A stretch of 7,359 nucleotides of DNA, taken from the NCBI GenBank assembly GCA_014729705.1, contig WJJK01000303.1:1-7359 (forward strand), written 5' to 3'. The position numbers and the translations under genes were made by a program. This document shows positions 4,806 through 7,359 of the stretch, piece after piece. Source of the stretch: Candidatus Altarchaeales archaeon. GTDB lineage: Archaea; Altiarchaeota; Altiarchaeia; IMC4; SCGC-AAA252-I15. Position 1 is the stretch's first letter; each line of letters starts with the position of its first letter. The notes below the pieces were generated by a model that was not told the DNA's origin, searched no databases, and saw only the letters and a list, made by a program, of their open reading frames with translations.

Positions 4806-5848
4806 ACCCAGAATCAGAAGACAAAAAAGTTGCGCGTCTTTGTCTTGTGGGTTTAGGTAATTTCGGGAGGGTGATACACTCTAAATTAATAAAACTGGAT
4901 TCATGTGAACTAATATACTGCTACCACCCCTCTATCGAGAAAGCAAAAGCTTTTGACGAGAAAACAGGGACCTCCGATTTAGACGCTATACTAAATGACT
5001 CCTCACTTGATGGGGTGGTGATCACAACACCAAACGACACCCACCTTGCATTAACCCTGAAATTTTTGGAGGCAAAAAAACACGTCTTCGTTGAGAAACC
5101 CCTGACAAGCACGTATTCTGATGCCGTTAAACTCAGGGAAAAACTGTTGAAAACAGGGTATGGAAACCAAATACTTATGGTGGGACATAATCACCGCAGG
5201 AACACGGCTATAAGACGCGTAAAAAAAATGTTGGGGGAGACAGCGATAGGTGATATAATCAATGTTAACGTCAACAAATCCCATGGCGGCATATTCTCCT
5301 TCAAACCGTCTAATTGGAGGGCTCAAAGAAAAAGACATAAAGAAGGACCTCTAATCACTGCAGGCGTACACTACATAGACACGATACATTATCTTTTCGG
5401 AGCTGTTGATTCCGTATACGCTGTGATAGGAAATATATCCCGGCAAACTGAGGCCCCGGACTCCAACGCAGTATTAATGACACTGGAAAACGGGGCAACC
5501 TGCTTCCTTCAGGCAAACTATAATCAACCCAGCCAGGACTACTTCATAATAACTGGGACTGAAGGGATTATATACGTTGAGAGAGGAAGATTATCCCTGA
5601 GAATCGGGAGAGACGTCAGAGAGGAGAACCGATTCATCCCCTCCACACCCTCAACAATAAAAACAGAAAAAAACGACACATTCCTTGAGGAACTCCAAGA
5701 ATTTTGCCAGGCAATCCTGGGGCATAAGAACGTTGAAACCGGCTTAAACGAGGGATTGAATTCAATGGCGGTGATAGAAGCATGCAACCAAAGCAACCAA
5801 ACGAAAAAAGCAGTGTCGATGAGGAACTTCAACCAATACTTCAAATAA
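4781..5848 (+). CDS. Gfo/Idh/MocA-family NAD(P)-dependent oxidoreductase
   Basis: This 355-residue protein has the two-domain layout of this family. A Rossmann fold carries GLGNFG at residues 24-29, VVITTPNDTH follows, and the EKP motif has the conserved lysine K106. The alpha/beta catalytic half includes GVHYIDTIHYLFG, where H197 aligns with the family's active-site histidine. The Asp usually found four residues before that His appears as T193 here; WlbA-like sugar dehydrogenases also deviate there, so this need not mean inactivity. Family members oxidise or reduce a sugar or cyclitol C-OH using NAD(P). The start ATG 4781 lies inside the radical SAM gene, so translation is probably coupled. 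An in-frame TTG at 4790 is a less likely start. Pairing with a radical SAM enzyme suggests consecutive steps on one substrate, by inference. Confidence 0.88.
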   Translation: MRSLSKSLNPESEDKKVARLCLVGLGNFGRVIHSKLIKLDSCELIYCYHPSIEKAKAFDEKTGTSDLDAILNDSSLDGVVITTPNDTHLALTLKFLEAKKHVFVEKPLTSTYSDAVKLREKLLKTGYGNQILMVGHNHRRNTAIRRVKKMLGETAIGDIINVNVNKSHGGIFSFKPSNWRAQRKRHKEGPLITAGVHYIDTIHYLFGAVDSVYAVIGNISRQTEAPDSNAVLMTLENGATCFLQANYNQPSQDYFIITGTEGIIYVERGRLSLRIGRDVREENRFIPSTPSTIKTEKNDTFLEELQEFCQAILGHKNVETGLNEGLNSMAVIEACNQSNQTKKAVSMRNFNQYFK

Positions 5849-5876
5849 CCCTCGAATCATAAAAAAACCCTTATAC

Positions 5877-5889
5877 GGCAAAAATTGCC
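5877..5889. repeat. Small inverted repeat after the oxidoreductase gene
   Basis: GGCAA (5877-5881) and TTGCC (5885-5889) form a perfect 5-base stem around AAA. No T-tract follows it directly. A weaker TGGG/CCCA pair (5916-5933) encloses TTTTT, and another T5 lies at 5941-5945. Transcription of the upstream operon probably ends somewhere in this 5877-5945 stretch. Confidence 0.3.
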
Positions 5890-6015
5890 AACAATTACGG
5901 ATAACTATTTTATGTTGGGCTGTTTTTATCCCACCAAGTGTTTTTAATAGTTGGATATTATTATTTAATGGATGAGGCAGGGCCTTTGTATTAATCTGTT
6001 GAATGGGTTTTCAGG

Positions 6016-6030
6016 TTATTTTTATTTAAT
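6016..6030 (+). promoter_or_regulatory. AT-rich candidate promoter for the ectoine gene
   Basis: TTATTTTTATTTAAT is TATA-like and would give a leader of about 50 bases before ATG 6105. Another AT-rich candidate, ATATTATTATTTAA (about 5955-5968), is equally possible. Neither is as clear as the TATA boxes of the two genes upstream. Confidence 0.3.
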
Positions 6031-6046
6031 GATTCGGTAAAGGCAA
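6031..6046 (+). repeat. Partial copy E of the GATTCGG element in the ectoine leader
   Basis: GATTCGGTAAAGGCAA differs at 2 of 16 positions from GATTCGGAGAAGGCAA at 1457-1472 in element D. It lies about 60 bases before the ectoine gene. The GGCGGGG-type end found in B, C and D is not present here, so this is a partial or diverged copy, or a shared short signal. Confidence 0.35.
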
Positions 6047-6104
6047 TACCCTGTTGCGTTAAGCCTTCGGAATTGGTGAAAGTGTTTGAGGGATTTGATT
6101 TAAG

Positions 6105-7359
6105 ATGAAAAACAAGGATGAATATAAGTCTATAGCTTTTGGGAAGCCTGGGAAAAAAGACGCGGCGGGAGTGTATGAGCTTGTGAAAGAAAGCCCCCCA
6201 CTTGATTTGAACTCCTTTTATAGTTACCTTCTTTTATGCACACACTACCGGGATACCTGTGTAGTCGGCAAAGCCGAGGGTCGGGTAGCATCCTTTCTAT
6301 CTGCGTATTTTCCCCCGAAAAAAAGCGACACGGTTTTCATATGGCAGATAGCAGTCGATAAAAGCCTCCAAGAAAAAGGGGTGGCGTCTGCGATGGTCAA
6401 ACACCTTCTTAAACGCCGAAACCTCTCAATGATAAAGTATGTGGAGGCTACTGTCACTCCTGAAAACAAGAACTCATCCATATTCTTCAAGAGACTCGCA
6501 GAAAAATTAGGCGGTGGATTCAACGAAAAAACACTTTTCAGGGAGAAGGATTTCGCGGGAATAGAACATGAGAAGGAGGTGCTTTTCACGATAGGCCCCA
6601 TAAAAACCCCGAAGCTGCGTGAATTAGAGCGGGAGTCCAGCGGACTAAAGTTGTTCAAGAAAAAAGAGTCTAAAGTCCGATCCTATTCCCGCTCCTTCCC
6701 CAAGGTCTTCGACCACGCAAAAGGCGCCCTACTATATGATGAGGGAAACAACCGCTACATTGATTTCTTCGCCGGAGCGGGGACACTCAATTACGGCCAC
6801 AACAACCCCGCCCTAACCAATGCGATGATAAACTATCTACGGAGGGGGGGCGTCGTACACGGACTTGACCAAGCCACAACATGTAAAAGGGAGTTCATCG
6901 AAAAAATATATTCAACAATACTTGAACCCAGAGGTTTAGACTACAAACTTCAGTTCACCGGCCCAACCGGGACGAACGCCGTTGAGACGGCATTAAAACT
7001 CGCAAGGCTTGTGAAGGATTCAAGCAACATAATATCCTTTACAAACGGTTTCCACGGAATGACTATGGGCTCCCTTGCGGTGACCGGCAACGACTTCTAC
7101 CGCGATGAAAGCCACGTCAACCGCGATAACGTAGCCTTCATGCCCTACGACGGCTACTTCGGGCCTAAAGTGGACACCACAGACTACATACGCCGATTCC
7201 TGGAGGATTCATCCAGCGGAGTGGACGACCCCGCAGCAATGATAGTTGAAACCGTCCAAGGGGAGGGGGGAGTGAACGTAGCATCCCTCAAATGGATTAA
7301 GAAACTCCAAAGGCTTTGCCAGGAGTTTGAAATACTTCTGATAGTCGACGACATACAGG
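6105..7359 (+). CDS. Fused EctA-EctB: diaminobutyrate acetyltransferase + aminotransferase (3' end cut)
   Basis: One frame of 418 codons joins two ectoine enzymes and runs off the right edge. Residues 1 to ~168 are EctA, which acetylates L-2,4-diaminobutyrate. They show RDTCVVGKAEGRVASF, VFIWQIAVDKSLQEKGVASAM with the acetyl-CoA loop Q89-xx-G-x-A94, and the EctA-specific EATVTPENKNS (114-124). After a ~15-residue linker, residues from ~183 are EctB, the PLP enzyme that makes diaminobutyrate from aspartate semialdehyde. These show ESKVRSYSRSFPKVFDHA, DFFAGAGTLNYGHNNPAL, GPTGTNAVETALKLAR (G286 on), FTNGFHGMTMGSLAVTGN (H317), VETVQGEGGVNVAS and VDDIQ, whose Asp415 should contact the PLP ring. 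The PLP lysine lies beyond the window. EctA and EctB are normally separate; ectC is expected next. ATG 6105 has a weak GAGGG 12 bases upstream. Confidence 0.92.
   Translation, partial: MKNKDEYKSIAFGKPGKKDAAGVYELVKESPPLDLNSFYSYLLLCTHYRDTCVVGKAEGRVASFLSAYFPPKKSDTVFIWQIAVDKSLQEKGVASAMVKHLLKRRNLSMIKYVEATVTPENKNSSIFFKRLAEKLGGGFNEKTLFREKDFAGIEHEKEVLFTIGPIKTPKLRELERESSGLKLFKKKESKVRSYSRSFPKVFDHAKGALLYDEGNNRYIDFFAGAGTLNYGHNNPALTNAMINYLRRGGVVHGLDQATTCKREFIEKIYSTILEPRGLDYKLQFTGPTGTNAVETALKLARLVKDSSNIISFTNGFHGMTMGSLAVTGNDFYRDESHVNRDNVAFMPYDGYFGPKVDTTDYIRRFLEDSSSGVDDPAAMIVETVQGEGGVNVASLKWIKKLQRLCQEFEILLIVDDIQ

Noticed and set aside
6573..6581. AAGGAGGTG, a near-perfect ribosome-binding sequence inside the fused ectoine gene
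   Set aside because: No ATG, GTG or TTG lies 4-12 bases downstream in frame. The bases encode K-E-V in the conserved EctA C-terminus, so it is probably a coding coincidence and not an EctB start signal.
6245..6658. Reverse-strand frame of 137 codons
   Set aside because: It lies entirely antisense to the clear EctA coding region and has no family resemblance.

Overview
The window looks archaeal. Several genes have a TATA-like box about 25-35 bases before the start codon and little or no leader. Ribosome-binding sites are weak or absent. AGG/AGA (Arg) and ATA (Ile) codons are common, and the RelE-type toxin has the DHHDKIY ending familiar from archaeal RelE proteins. Ectoine genes suggest a saline or osmotically variable habitat. 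Ectoine synthesis is known in some Thaumarchaeota and a few methanogens, but the lineage cannot be resolved from this window.

The left part (1-2205) is accessory DNA. It holds an unidentified reverse-strand gene that runs off the left edge, whose last visible residues could be the start of a nucleotide-binding domain. Next comes a forward ribbon-helix-helix antitoxin / RelE toxin pair behind a near-perfect palindromic operator. Convergent to that pair is a reverse-strand two-gene unit: a minimal-nucleotidyltransferase-fold protein overlapping a 54-residue protein, possibly a second toxin-antitoxin-like module.

The middle part (2206-3629) holds one CmoB-like SAM-dependent methyltransferase gene. 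Gene-free stretches of 311 and 381 bases flank it and carry related hairpin elements in the same orientation. Its T-ending codon usage differs from the genes to its right, so it may be a mobile single-gene cassette.

The right part (3630-7359) is biosynthetic. A radical SAM/SPASM enzyme overlaps a Gfo/Idh/MocA-type oxidoreductase by 25 bases, and the two probably act together, perhaps on a sugar or cyclitol of a surface glycan. After a 256-base gap comes a continuous reading frame fusing L-2,4-diaminobutyrate acetyltransferase (EctA) to diaminobutyrate aminotransferase (EctB). This runs off the right edge, with ectC expected beyond it.

The most unusual signals are the EctA-EctB fusion and a family of short structured elements in the intergenic regions. 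These begin near GGATTCGG, and most end in TCCTGGCGGGGYTAA or a variant of it.
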